Position numbers and translations under genes: made by a program
Assembly (NCBI RefSeq): GCF_014332515.1
Contig: NZ_VFSD01000021.1
Coordinates: 62,001 to 126,000, forward strand
Direction: 5' to 3'
DNA length: 64,000 nt
From: Pontibacter beigongshangensis
Lineage (GTDB): Bacteria; Bacteroidota; Bacteroidia; Cytophagales; Hymenobacteraceae
The notes under the pieces: model-generated
The model's database searches: none
The model's input: only the letters and a program-made list of their open reading frames with translations
What the model was told of the DNA's origin: nothing
Part shown: piece after piece, positions 31,301 to 38,739 of the stretch
How the letters are laid out: the number at the start of each line of letters is the position of its first letter
Numbering within the stretch: the stretch's first letter is position 1

Positions 31301-31957
31301 GGCTGTTCCGGCCAGCGGGTCGTGGTGCGTGTCCATCCAGTCGTAAAACTGCAGTCCATTGATGTGGAACCGGGTGAGCTTGTTGATGACCGTATCCATG
31401 CCCCAATCAGAGATGGGGGCAAAGGTAGTGTCTGTTATATCCTGCCTGTACTTTGACAAGAAACCATATCGTGGAAACTTCGTCCAGTCAGATGACACAT
31501 CTACTGCAATCGTTACCTCATCTAGAACAGTGCTTCCGTTCCGAAGCTCGGCTTTTACCATGTAGCCATTAAAATCAGCGTTAGGCGTTACCCACGACCA
31601 GTTGACCGTATTCCCGGATACCACTACTGCCTGCTGCGTAACGACGGTTGACAAATGATAATAAGACACCTGCAGCGACAATCCTGTGACCGACTGCTCT
31701 AACGCCAGTGTAAAATCCACGACAGCTCCCGGCGAATAGGCTGCTTTATCTTTTGAGATACTCTTTATCCATTCACCACTAGCTATCTGCCGGACCGGTT
31801 TGGCCCGCGCCGCCGCCCGGGCACTTTCTGAAAATGCAAAAACTGTAACCAAACAAATAACCATTGACAACATGCGAATAAGCTGATGTTGCCATCGGCC
31901 GCTTGTGTGTTGGCAGTACTTCCTGGTAATACACTGAAATTGTACTAGATTTCCCAT
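28355..31957 (-). CDS. GH66 endo-dextranase / CITase-like enzyme, T9SS-secreted, with ricin-type lectin domains
   Basis: Endo-acting cleavage of alpha-1,6-glucan, or its cyclisation, outside the cell or on its surface. The 1200-residue product has a signal region (hydrophobic 29-45, with a long basic leader). Then come a beta-sandwich (about 60-155) and the GH66 catalytic domain (about 160-640). Proposed nucleophile is Asp334 in YHADQLG and acid/base Glu397 in YSELWG. Two chitobiase-C/Fn3-like modules (about 640-720 and 880-960) alternate with two ricin-B-like trefoils (about 725-870 and 965-1105). A T9SS C-terminal domain starts at IYPNPAHG (1126). An inner ATG at 31873 is possible. It follows the GH27-like gene by 287 bp. 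Confidence 0.88.
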   Translation of the reverse strand: MGNLVQFQCITRKYCQHTSGRWQHQLIRMLSMVICLVTVFAFSESARAAARAKPVRQIASGEWIKSISKDKAAYSPGAVVDFTLALEQSVTGLSLQVSYYHLSTVVTQQAVVVSGNTVNWSWVTPNADFNGYMVKAELRNGSTVLDEVTIAVDVSSDWTKFPRYGFLSKYRQDITDTTFAPISDWGMDTVINKLTRFHINGLQFYDWMDTHHDPLAGTASNPASEWDELSGKRAYLSTVKGYIDRAHNKNMKAMFYNLVYGAYPNAPGVNKEWGLFWNQDGTNQWSHCCFHHSWETQNLPVYDPGNANWRNFIINAHNEVYDAAGLSFDGYHADQLGKFGPLYKYNSFIETHPNQSFGTFLTESKNARPNKYLVMNAVDQYGQENITQAPVSFTYSELWGAHEGYYDLGKAIQTNIELKNTNTVLAAYVNKDKSENTGIFNDASVLMADAVIFAFGGAHIELGEHMLANPYFPNNNLKMSAQLENDLLTYYDFAVAYENILRDGRTFNNVTLSGAGSSVNSVTYWREDQHEMQGKVATVGVQWGNNQAFHLLNFSNANHMNWRDNAQSQPVPITISDLSLQFSYTTPITRMWVASPDFNNGLPQLLTSSQYSQANGVVTVNLPQLKYWTMLVAETGSSVATVAAPAFSTDGGTYTAAPTVTIASATPDAIIRYTLDGTTPTSISPQYTGPITISNSCTLNAYASKAGLADSPVSTAAYTISIPAGGIVSGGIYQISARHSGKVLEIAGGETATTNGAMAQQWQYTGGANQKWKIEDAGNGYYRIFATHSLKALDVAGGSTAEGADLHQWEPLTTESQEWSLFDVGSDYLKIENRKSSSVLDVYGAATTDGTAVKQYLYTGVQHQQWSLQLLSNAMETAAIPIISSVDASVTYTGPVAVTITSATSGATIHYTTDGSTPTTASAVYTGPVTVSNTCTLKAVAFKPGMINSSVATTAYSISAPAGVVAGGVYKITAKHSGKALDVKQQLTTDGTIIYQYEYLGAANQKWLLEGPGNGYFKLIATHSSKAMDVVGGSTAEGVAIHQWTPVNTTSQDWSIIDAGDGNFKIENRKSGKVLDVYGASTANEAAVNQYFYTAAAHQQFAIEPVSQNREAVPATVEAEQQLTQIYPNPAHGSVKISLNSKLSSTAEVTIYNAVGKLVYKASAEAGATLDISTGKWQGGLYLVHVNNGTEATIQKLIIR

Positions 31958-32077
31958 AAGTTATTTTTAAAGGTGAATGGATAAGAAAAATGTTACTGTT
32001 ACATAATAAGCGAATGGCTAAAAGGTTGAAGATGAATTTGCTTAGGGTGAAGAAATACCTTACTGGCATAGGGGTTC

Positions 32078-32110
32078 CAGGGTGACGAGCAGTAATTTTT
32101 CGTCACCCTG
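32078..32110. repeat. Perfect 11-bp inverted repeat between the GH27-like and GH66 genes
   Basis: CAGGGTGACGA and TCGTCACCCTG flank an 11-nt loop. It may end or trim the GH27-like transcript. No T-run follows on the minus strand, so read-through into the GH66 gene is possible. A weaker hairpin (CTGCTATAGC / GCTATGGTAGCAG) lies near 32180-32207. Confidence 0.5.
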
Positions 32111-32244
32111 ATATCTTATTAATGGTTAGGAGGAAGCAGGATAATTAAAAGAGAAGGTGCGTAAAACACCCATTTTAGCTGCTGCTATAGCCGGAGTAGC
32201 TATGGTAGCAGATAGGTAGAGCAGCAAGCTGGATTTGCCAAGAC

Positions 32245-35200
32245 CTATTCCTTAATAAGTTTATGAACGGCACCTTTATCACCACTTTTTACATGAACGA
32301 GATACAGTCCAGTTTGCCACTTGTCGGTGCTGATGTCGATGGTATCCCCTGCTTCAGCAAAGGCTTTATAAATCAGTTTGCCAACGGAGCTGTAGACTGC
32401 CACATCAGTGGTTCCTGCTGTATCTCTGCCGATACACAGCTTCACAAAGTCACGGGACGGGTTGGGATAGATGATAGTGGACAACTGCTCTGCTGATACG
32501 GCCTGTGCTACTACACTTGTTTGGATAATCGGCTGCAGTGAAAACTGTTGGTGAGTGGTAGCAGTATAGTAGGACTGGCTTATGGTTGCGCCATTGTCCT
32601 GTGAGGCACTGTATATGTCCAGCACTTTGCCGCTGTTCCGGTTTTCGATGCTGAAGTAGCCGTCGCCTGTCGCCACAAAGCGCCACTCCTGGCTTGGGAA
32701 ATTAGAAAAGCGCTCCCATTGGTGGATAGCGGCACCTTCCTCCTGTGAACCGCCAGCCACGTCAATGGCTTTGCCGCTGTGCAGGTTGGTGAGGGTGTAG
32801 TAATCGTCGCCGACTGCCGTTATGCGCCATTGCTGGCTGTTACCCCCGAAGAAGCCCCACTGATGCACCAGGGCACCGTTCTCTGAAGAACCTCCCACTA
32901 CATCCAGCGCTTTGCCGCTGTGGCGGGCGGTGATGGCATAAACGCTTTCGGTAACGACATTCTCCCGCACCAGGGCATACGCCAGCGTTTGCTCATCAAA
33001 AGTGATGGTATAGGTACCAGTGTGTTTGATGCTGAACGAAATATTGGCGCCTCCGCCTGTGGTTAAACTTGCGCTTCCTGTTAAGCCGGAGGCATTGCCC
33101 CAGTCGTTGCCAGACCAGTTGCTGGTGTTAACAAACTTAAGCTGCTGGTCTCCCGCTTCTATGGTAATACCGGTTACTTTCCAGATGCCGCTTTCCATCG
33201 TCATGGAAGTATTGCCCGGCGACCAGCCGTTGAAGCTGCCTCCCAAATACATAGCATCAGATGTTTCTGCGGCATCTACACGAACCAGCTGCCATTGCTG
33301 GCTTTCTGCGCCGGTATATGCTGTCTGCTTCACAGCCCCTCCATTTTCAGGAGCTGCCCTGAATACATCGAGTACTTTACCGCTCTGGCGGTTCCGAAAG
33401 CTGACATAACCGTCGCTGGTACTTGCAATACTCCATTGCTGGCTGGGCAGGTAGTAGTTCTCCCATTGGTGTACTACTGCGCCTTCGTCCAAGGAGCTGC
33501 CTGCTACGTCAATTACTCTCTGGCTGTGCTGCGCTGTGATGGCATAAAATCCGTTGTTCAGATATTCAATTTTCCATTGCTGACTGGCCAGCTCATAATC
33601 ATCCCACTGGTGCAGCTTCGCGCCGTTTTCTGTAGAACCTCCCACAACATCCAGTGCTTTTCCGCTATGGCGGGCTAACAATTTATACACACCCCCCGAT
33701 ACAATAGCTGGGTTGGGAACGGCCAGCATAAAAGTGGTCGACACCACTGGTGATGTTACTTTGCCAGCCGCTACAGCTATTGCTTTTATTGTCGTGGTAG
33801 AGGCTACTATGATAGGACCATCATATACCGGAGAAGAAGTGGTAGGAACTGTGCCGTTCGTTGTGTAATGGATAACAGCTCCCGGTGTTGCCGTTGAAAG
33901 GGAAACAGTCTGCTCTTCTTGATAAGTACCTCCTCCAATACTGTAAACCGGTACCGCAGCAGCATTCGCGGCATGGCCTATCGTTACCTGGTCAAAGGTA
34001 GCAGCGCCAAGCGTGCCGTTTAGGTGCGAGGTAAATGCCATGCCTGCCTGTACCGTGGCACCCATAGCAACCGTCACCGGCATACCTGCCTGTACCCAGC
34101 CGATGCCATCCACAGAACGGAAGGCGGTTAGCTGGTTACCTACCCGCTGCAGCCTCAGCCAGACAGGTGCTCCTCCCGAAAAAAGTAAGCCGCTGGTGCC
34201 GCCCCCTGTTTCGGACCTGTTCTGGAAGATAGCCCCGTTAGCAGGCGTTAAGGCAATGAAAGCATTCTTAGAATTCGCGTCCAGCTTCTCCCGAATCATC
34301 AGACCCGCTTTTGCCCAGTCATGCGATTCGGACATAGCAGCTACTCTGGCAGTGATGGTGGCGTCCCCTTCAATAGTTTGGTAAACAAACTGGAAACTGT
34401 CTGCAGCTCCTTCTATATCCTCACCAGAACCGGTATTGGTAAAAGCACCATCTGCAAAGAAAGCTGAACCCACAGCATTTACACCACCAATAGCAGCACT
34501 TTGCCAGGGAGCAGGAAGCGGCCCCGGAAGGTTGATGTTATAGGTAGCCGCCACGACAGGTGAATCTTTCAAAGGCTTTTTCGTTGCCATGGCCTTGACG
34601 GTGGTTGTTTTGGATATGGTAAAAGGCCCGGTATACAAAGTAGAAGCAGTTGTAGGCGCTGTCCCATCAAGTGTGTAGAAGATTTTGGCACCATCGGTTG
34701 CAGAGGCCAGCGTAACGTTTTGTGGCGATGCAAAAATTCCGCTTGCCTGGCCGAATGCAGGTGCATTTACTTGGGTAGGCTTGCTTTTGGAAATCCTGAC
34801 GATAACGCAGCCTCTTGGCGGCACCGTTACGCTATACGACAGCATCTGCCCGATATCTTCGTGGCGCCACAAGTCCCGCACATAAGCATCGCCTTTAAGT
34901 CCCAGTTCGGCATTAAAGACAATGCTCCTGGTTCTTTGGGTGTTCTCGCGGTTAAAGAAACCCACTATCCAGTCACCGTTGGATAGTTGCCCTTTCCAAG
35001 TCTGGCTTCGTTCATCGGTCGGGTCGTTGGTGAGGGGTTTGCCTACAAAACCGTCATGGTTGAGGGCCAGCAATTCCTTGTTTTGGTACAGCCACAAATC
35101 CCTGCCTATAGTATTATATTGGTCAGATATGGTTACGGGGCCGCCGGAGATAAGGCAAGCAGAGATGACACTTTTCTTTTCGTCGTCGTTGGCAAAGGTG

Positions 35201-36141
35201 TTCAGCCGGAGAAAGTCCGCATCCAGAATCATTTTGTTGCGGCCTGCTATATGTGACCAGTAGGTCATGCCGTCCACCGCATTGGCGTATTGCGACCAGC
35301 CTGCACGCCTGATGCCGCGGGCATTTTCGTTCCATTTCCACCAGCCGCCGTCGCCGGTATCTTCATTAATCCTGACCATGTGGCCATACTTGGTTTCCAG
35401 AGCAGCTTCGTCGTACAGGTGTGGCATCACGAGGCTTAGGAACATGCCGTTGGCGTCACAGGCTTCCCGCATCCATCGCAGGGCAGTTTCATAGTGCTCC
35501 CGCGGCCTTTTTGGCCCCACCCGCTGGTTCATGTTCTGGTCATGACCGGTTTCGTACCAGGAGAGAAAATCTACCCGGAAATATTTGATACCCATGTCAG
35601 CGTAGTGCTGCACATAGCCCTTCACATACTCTTCCGCTCCCGGACGGTCTACCTGCACCCAAGTAAACCAAAGGGTTTCTTCATTGTAATCGATGATGCT
35701 CGAAAGAGGAATATCAGTGCCTTTAATTTTAACTCCGGCTGCGGCGGCATCTTTGTTTATCCAGAGCGGGTTGCCGTACATGCCCAGTGTCATGCCCCGC
35801 TGCTGCAGGTGGCCGGACCACCAGGCGTAGTCGTGCTCCCAGTGCCTGGAGTGGGTAGTGCGGTAGCCATATTGATTGTACTGCGACACATCGCCCCAGC
35901 CATCAATACAAATCATCTTATAGCCCAGGTCTTTGAGATTCGCATCTACCCAATTAATGTTGGCCAGCCACTCTTCTTCCGATATGTAATTATCCTGCAC
36001 ATGCTGCGTCTCCTTCACATAGTTGTTTTCATACACACTCCAATAGAGCGGTGCCTTGTACGGGTTGTGCTGCGCCAGGATTTCAAAGGAAAGCAGCCAA
36101 AGCAGCAGCCAGGAAAAAAGCAAAAGGTAACTCTTTTTCAT
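32245..36141 (-). CDS. GH27-family enzyme, candidate isomalto-dextranase, T9SS-secreted multidomain protein
   Basis: GH27 contains alpha-galactosidases and also isomalto-dextranase. Among GH66, GH97 and GH31 genes the latter is the better guess. The 1298-residue product has a signal peptide (1-23). The GH27-like barrel (about 28-450) has ICIDGWGD near 80, nucleophile Asp191 in YFRVDFLSW and likely acid/base Asp261 in RINEDTGDGGW. A Fn3-like module (about 458-538), a laminin-G/DUF1349-like sandwich (about 543-722) and a second Fn3-like module (about 728-806) follow. Then a ricin-type trefoil (about 812-955), a SusF-like module with GGSFNGW (about 962-1058), a second trefoil (about 1065-1203) and a T9SS sorting domain from IYPNPSR (1224). 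It heads unit D. Confidence 0.8.
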   Translation of the reverse strand: MKKSYLLLFSWLLLWLLSFEILAQHNPYKAPLYWSVYENNYVKETQHVQDNYISEEEWLANINWVDANLKDLGYKMICIDGWGDVSQYNQYGYRTTHSRHWEHDYAWWSGHLQQRGMTLGMYGNPLWINKDAAAAGVKIKGTDIPLSSIIDYNEETLWFTWVQVDRPGAEEYVKGYVQHYADMGIKYFRVDFLSWYETGHDQNMNQRVGPKRPREHYETALRWMREACDANGMFLSLVMPHLYDEAALETKYGHMVRINEDTGDGGWWKWNENARGIRRAGWSQYANAVDGMTYWSHIAGRNKMILDADFLRLNTFANDDEKKSVISACLISGGPVTISDQYNTIGRDLWLYQNKELLALNHDGFVGKPLTNDPTDERSQTWKGQLSNGDWIVGFFNRENTQRTRSIVFNAELGLKGDAYVRDLWRHEDIGQMLSYSVTVPPRGCVIVRISKSKPTQVNAPAFGQASGIFASPQNVTLASATDGAKIFYTLDGTAPTTASTLYTGPFTISKTTTVKAMATKKPLKDSPVVAATYNINLPGPLPAPWQSAAIGGVNAVGSAFFADGAFTNTGSGEDIEGAADSFQFVYQTIEGDATITARVAAMSESHDWAKAGLMIREKLDANSKNAFIALTPANGAIFQNRSETGGGTSGLLFSGGAPVWLRLQRVGNQLTAFRSVDGIGWVQAGMPVTVAMGATVQAGMAFTSHLNGTLGAATFDQVTIGHAANAAAVPVYSIGGGTYQEEQTVSLSTATPGAVIHYTTNGTVPTTSSPVYDGPIIVASTTTIKAIAVAAGKVTSPVVSTTFMLAVPNPAIVSGGVYKLLARHSGKALDVVGGSTENGAKLHQWDDYELASQQWKIEYLNNGFYAITAQHSQRVIDVAGSSLDEGAVVHQWENYYLPSQQWSIASTSDGYVSFRNRQSGKVLDVFRAAPENGGAVKQTAYTGAESQQWQLVRVDAAETSDAMYLGGSFNGWSPGNTSMTMESGIWKVTGITIEAGDQQLKFVNTSNWSGNDWGNASGLTGSASLTTGGGANISFSIKHTGTYTITFDEQTLAYALVRENVVTESVYAITARHSGKALDVVGGSSENGALVHQWGFFGGNSQQWRITAVGDDYYTLTNLHSGKAIDVAGGSQEEGAAIHQWERFSNFPSQEWRFVATGDGYFSIENRNSGKVLDIYSASQDNGATISQSYYTATTHQQFSLQPIIQTSVVAQAVSAEQLSTIIYPNPSRDFVKLCIGRDTAGTTDVAVYSSVGKLIYKAFAEAGDTIDISTDKWQTGLYLVHVKSGDKGAVHKLIKE

Positions 36142-36257
36142 ATGGTGGTATTAAGTATAGAATGGAAAGAAATATCAGGCTGGAACCTACAGGCAAAACC
36201 TTACAGCCTGTGATACTGAGACTTATCTGCCACGTAACCTGCTAAAACGCCAATTTT

Positions 36258-36338
36258 ACTAACGCACGATTGTTAGTATTCAAATTTGCAAGGCATCAGC
36301 AGCAACATCAATTTATATTATTAAAATATAGATAATTC
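36258..36338 (-). promoter_or_regulatory. Shared alpha-glucan promoter module, copy D
   Basis: Read on the minus strand: TATCTATA (36327-36334), TTGATG (36306-36311), 17 bp, CAAATTTG (36281-36288). The palindrome ACTAAC-N8-GTTAGT (36258-36277, plus strand) surrounds CGATTG. It lies about 120 bp before the GH27-like start. Confidence 0.8.
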
Positions 36339-36471
36339 ACCTTCTAACCCATAATAAACCCATTGAATTTCAGTCGATTATACATAAAATAACATCAACT
36401 AAATATTGATCAGTTATCAAGGGTTTTGTGGCTGACAAGGAGACAAAATAACAGTTTTCAGGTGAAGCAGA

Positions 36472-36562
36472 GGCTGTGGTGACAGGTGCAGCAAATGTTT
36501 TTATGTCAATCCACAACGCCTCTATTTGCTAATTTTGTTTTGCTGTACCTGTCACCACAGCC
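36472..36562. repeat. 24-bp near-perfect inverted repeat
   Basis: Arms at 36472-36495 (GGCTGTGGTGACAGGTGCAG then CAAA) and 36539-36562 match at 23 of 24 positions, the single difference being G-T pairable, around a 43-nt loop. A small CCATTG/CAATGG hairpin follows at 36561-36580. It lies between the second GH66 gene and promoter D. It might be a small mobile repeat or a strong 3'-end structure. The rest of 36142-36761 shows no gene. Confidence 0.8.
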
Positions 36563-36626
36563 ATTGTTGCACTTCAATGGTTGTAAAGTGAGCATGATTG
36601 TGTACACTCCGGATGGCATAAAAACA

Positions 36627-36665
36627 AAGCATCCACCAGGCTTTGGGCAAGACCGATGGATGCTT
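36627..36665 (-). terminator. Inverted repeat after the lipoprotein GH66 gene
   Basis: AAGCATCCA and TGGATGCTT flank a 21-nt loop about 100 bp past the GH66 stop codon. It resembles 25619-25665 in core sequence, loop length and distance from the upstream gene, so both probably mark transcript ends. Confidence 0.45.
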
Positions 36666-36761
36666 AATGTAGTGTGCTAAAAAAGAAAGTAGTACTACTT
36701 CTGGATTAAGATGTATTCAAATGAAAAAATTGAGATTCAGATACCCTTTTATTCTGGTTGG

Positions 36762-38546
36762 TTAATACTCTACTACAACCATGCTCCAATAATTGAGTTC
36801 GGGTAGCGTGAAGCTTACCTGGTTGCCGTTCTGAGTAAAGTTAATTGTACGCGAGGCACCTCCAATGATATCGGGCGTTGCTGTCCAAATCTTCTTAACG
36901 GTACCGGTGGCTGTTAAAGAAAGTTTCGCGTCTTTAACCTGAATAGGGGCTGTCTGGATGCCGTTGTTATCGCGCCAGTTCTGCGTTTTGGAGTTGTTGA
37001 AATTAATCAGGTGAATGACTTGGTTATCGCCTACCCTTCTGCCAAAGGTAGCTACCGAACCGGTGGCAGCGGGCCAAGCAGCCGGTTTCAGTTTGTTGTC
37101 GAGAGAATTAATCGTAACAGTATTGAGGGTGCCGCCATCGCGCAGAAGGTTCTGGTACCCTACAAGGAAGTCATAGTATTCCTGCAGGGCGGTTTTCAGG
37201 TCCTGCTTCATCTCCAGGTTACTGTGCGGGAAATATTCCTTTGACAGCATGTGCTCGCCCAGCTCCAGGTGTGCGCCGCCATGTGCAAAGATGACAGCAT
37301 TGGTCATCAGCACCGAGGCGGTATTGAACACACCCTGATTGTTCGACAGGTCATAGTTCATGTAGGCAGCCAGTACCGAGTTTTTGGTGTTGTTGCTGAG
37401 CGAGTTGTTCTGCTTGATGATGTTGGCTAAGTCGTTGTAGGTATCGAATGGCCCCCATACTTCGGAATACAGAAAATCGGACGCTGACTCGGCGATCCCC
37501 TGCTGGCCATATTGGTTCACAGCATTAAGCACTGCATATTTACCTGGCGTATCTGCTTTTACAGCATTGATGAATGGTTTATAAGTTTGGGCCAGACTGA
37601 AAGCTATGCCGTTGTGTTTATACGTCACACCCCGGTCACCCAACTGGTCCATGTGGAAACCGTCGAAATCCAGGTGTTGGTATACTTTTTTATTCTGATT
37701 AATCAGGTACTGCTGCCAGCCGGTATTGGATGGATCTACCAGGTAAATATTGCTCAGGAATGGCGGCGTAGGGAGCGGGTGAAAATCACGGTTGGTGCGG
37801 GTATTGTCTTTATAGATAAACCATTCCCGGTTTACCCCATCTGCTTCGGCATTGTCCCATACTCCGTAAATCAGGTTGTATTGCATGGCTTTCATATTAA
37901 AGCTGTGCGCACTGTTGATGTACTTCTCAACGGTGCTGAAATAAATATCCCGGTTGATGATGTCTTTCCAGCTGTTTGCAGGGGTTCCGCCTACTACGGG
38001 TAGCGGCTCATGGTGTTCATGGTGCCAGTCGTAAAACTGAATTCCGTTTATGTGGTGCCTGTTCAAATTCGCCATAACAGCATTCACCTGTTCATCGCTT
38101 AACTGCGGAAACTTGGATAAAAAGCCATAACGCGGAAACTTTGTCCATTCAGACGACACATCCACTGCCGTCGTGGCCAGAAGTGTCTCCGTATTGCTAC
38201 CTAGGCTGTAAATCTCGACTATGTAGCCTCTGAAGTCGGGAGCAGGCGCTTTCCAGGTCCAGGTATTAGAAGCTAACGCTTCTTCGCCTACAACCTGGTT
38301 CAGGTACTTGTACCGCACCCTGGCGCCAGCGGGCAGTTGCGCGACATTGATAGTGAAGGTAACGTTATCGTTGGGATTATAGATTGCTTTATCGGTTGCA
38401 ATAGTTAAGTTGTTATAAGCAGGTGTCGCGGGATTGGAAGGAGCTTCCGTTGGTGTAGGAGTAGCATTCTTGTTATCATCCTTGCAACCAGCACCTGCGC
38501 CAACAAGAAGTAGGAAAAAGTAAAAACAAAGGAACCTCAATTTCAT
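36762..38546 (-). CDS. GH66 endo-dextranase-like surface lipoprotein
   Basis: Endo-cleavage of alpha-1,6-glucan at the cell surface. The 594-residue product is a lipoprotein (lipobox ending GAGC, Cys21) followed by KDDNKN, an acidic signal of the surface-export kind. A beta-sandwich (about 45-130) and the GH66 barrel (about 135-590) follow. Proposed catalytic residues are Asp300 in FHMDQLG and Glu362 in YSEVWG. It is paralogous to the catalytic part of the 1200-residue GH66 but lacks the lectin modules and T9SS domain. It closes unit E, after the SusE-like gene. A hairpin stands just before its start codon. Confidence 0.88.
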   Translation of the reverse strand: MKLRFLCFYFFLLLVGAGAGCKDDNKNATPTPTEAPSNPATPAYNNLTIATDKAIYNPNDNVTFTINVAQLPAGARVRYKYLNQVVGEEALASNTWTWKAPAPDFRGYIVEIYSLGSNTETLLATTAVDVSSEWTKFPRYGFLSKFPQLSDEQVNAVMANLNRHHINGIQFYDWHHEHHEPLPVVGGTPANSWKDIINRDIYFSTVEKYINSAHSFNMKAMQYNLIYGVWDNAEADGVNREWFIYKDNTRTNRDFHPLPTPPFLSNIYLVDPSNTGWQQYLINQNKKVYQHLDFDGFHMDQLGDRGVTYKHNGIAFSLAQTYKPFINAVKADTPGKYAVLNAVNQYGQQGIAESASDFLYSEVWGPFDTYNDLANIIKQNNSLSNNTKNSVLAAYMNYDLSNNQGVFNTASVLMTNAVIFAHGGAHLELGEHMLSKEYFPHSNLEMKQDLKTALQEYYDFLVGYQNLLRDGGTLNTVTINSLDNKLKPAAWPAATGSVATFGRRVGDNQVIHLINFNNSKTQNWRDNNGIQTAPIQVKDAKLSLTATGTVKKIWTATPDIIGGASRTINFTQNGNQVSFTLPELNYWSMVVVEY

Positions 38547-38561
38547 GTTTGAAAAAGTTTA

Positions 38562-38593
38562 TTCCAGCCTCCGCGTTTGTCCAGAGGCCGGAA
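38562..38593 (-). terminator. Hairpin directly before the lipoprotein GH66 start codon
   Basis: On the minus strand TTCCGGCCTC pairs with GAGGCTGGAA (one G-T pair) around 12 nt, followed by TAAACTTTTTC. It lies 16 bp before the GH66 ATG and 147 bp past the SusE-like stop. It may terminate most transcripts of susCDE, or act as an mRNA processing or attenuation point that sets the level of the enzyme. Confidence 0.5.
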
Positions 38594-38739
38594 TTATTTT
38601 AAATCTAAAGATAATTATTGTTTTCTGTACCTGCCCGATGGCTTATTCGCTTCTCAGAAATTTCATAACCAAGATGTACAAAGGGCAAACAACACAAAAA
38701 ACATAAGCAAAAAAAGAGTAGGGCTCATAATCCTGCAAC

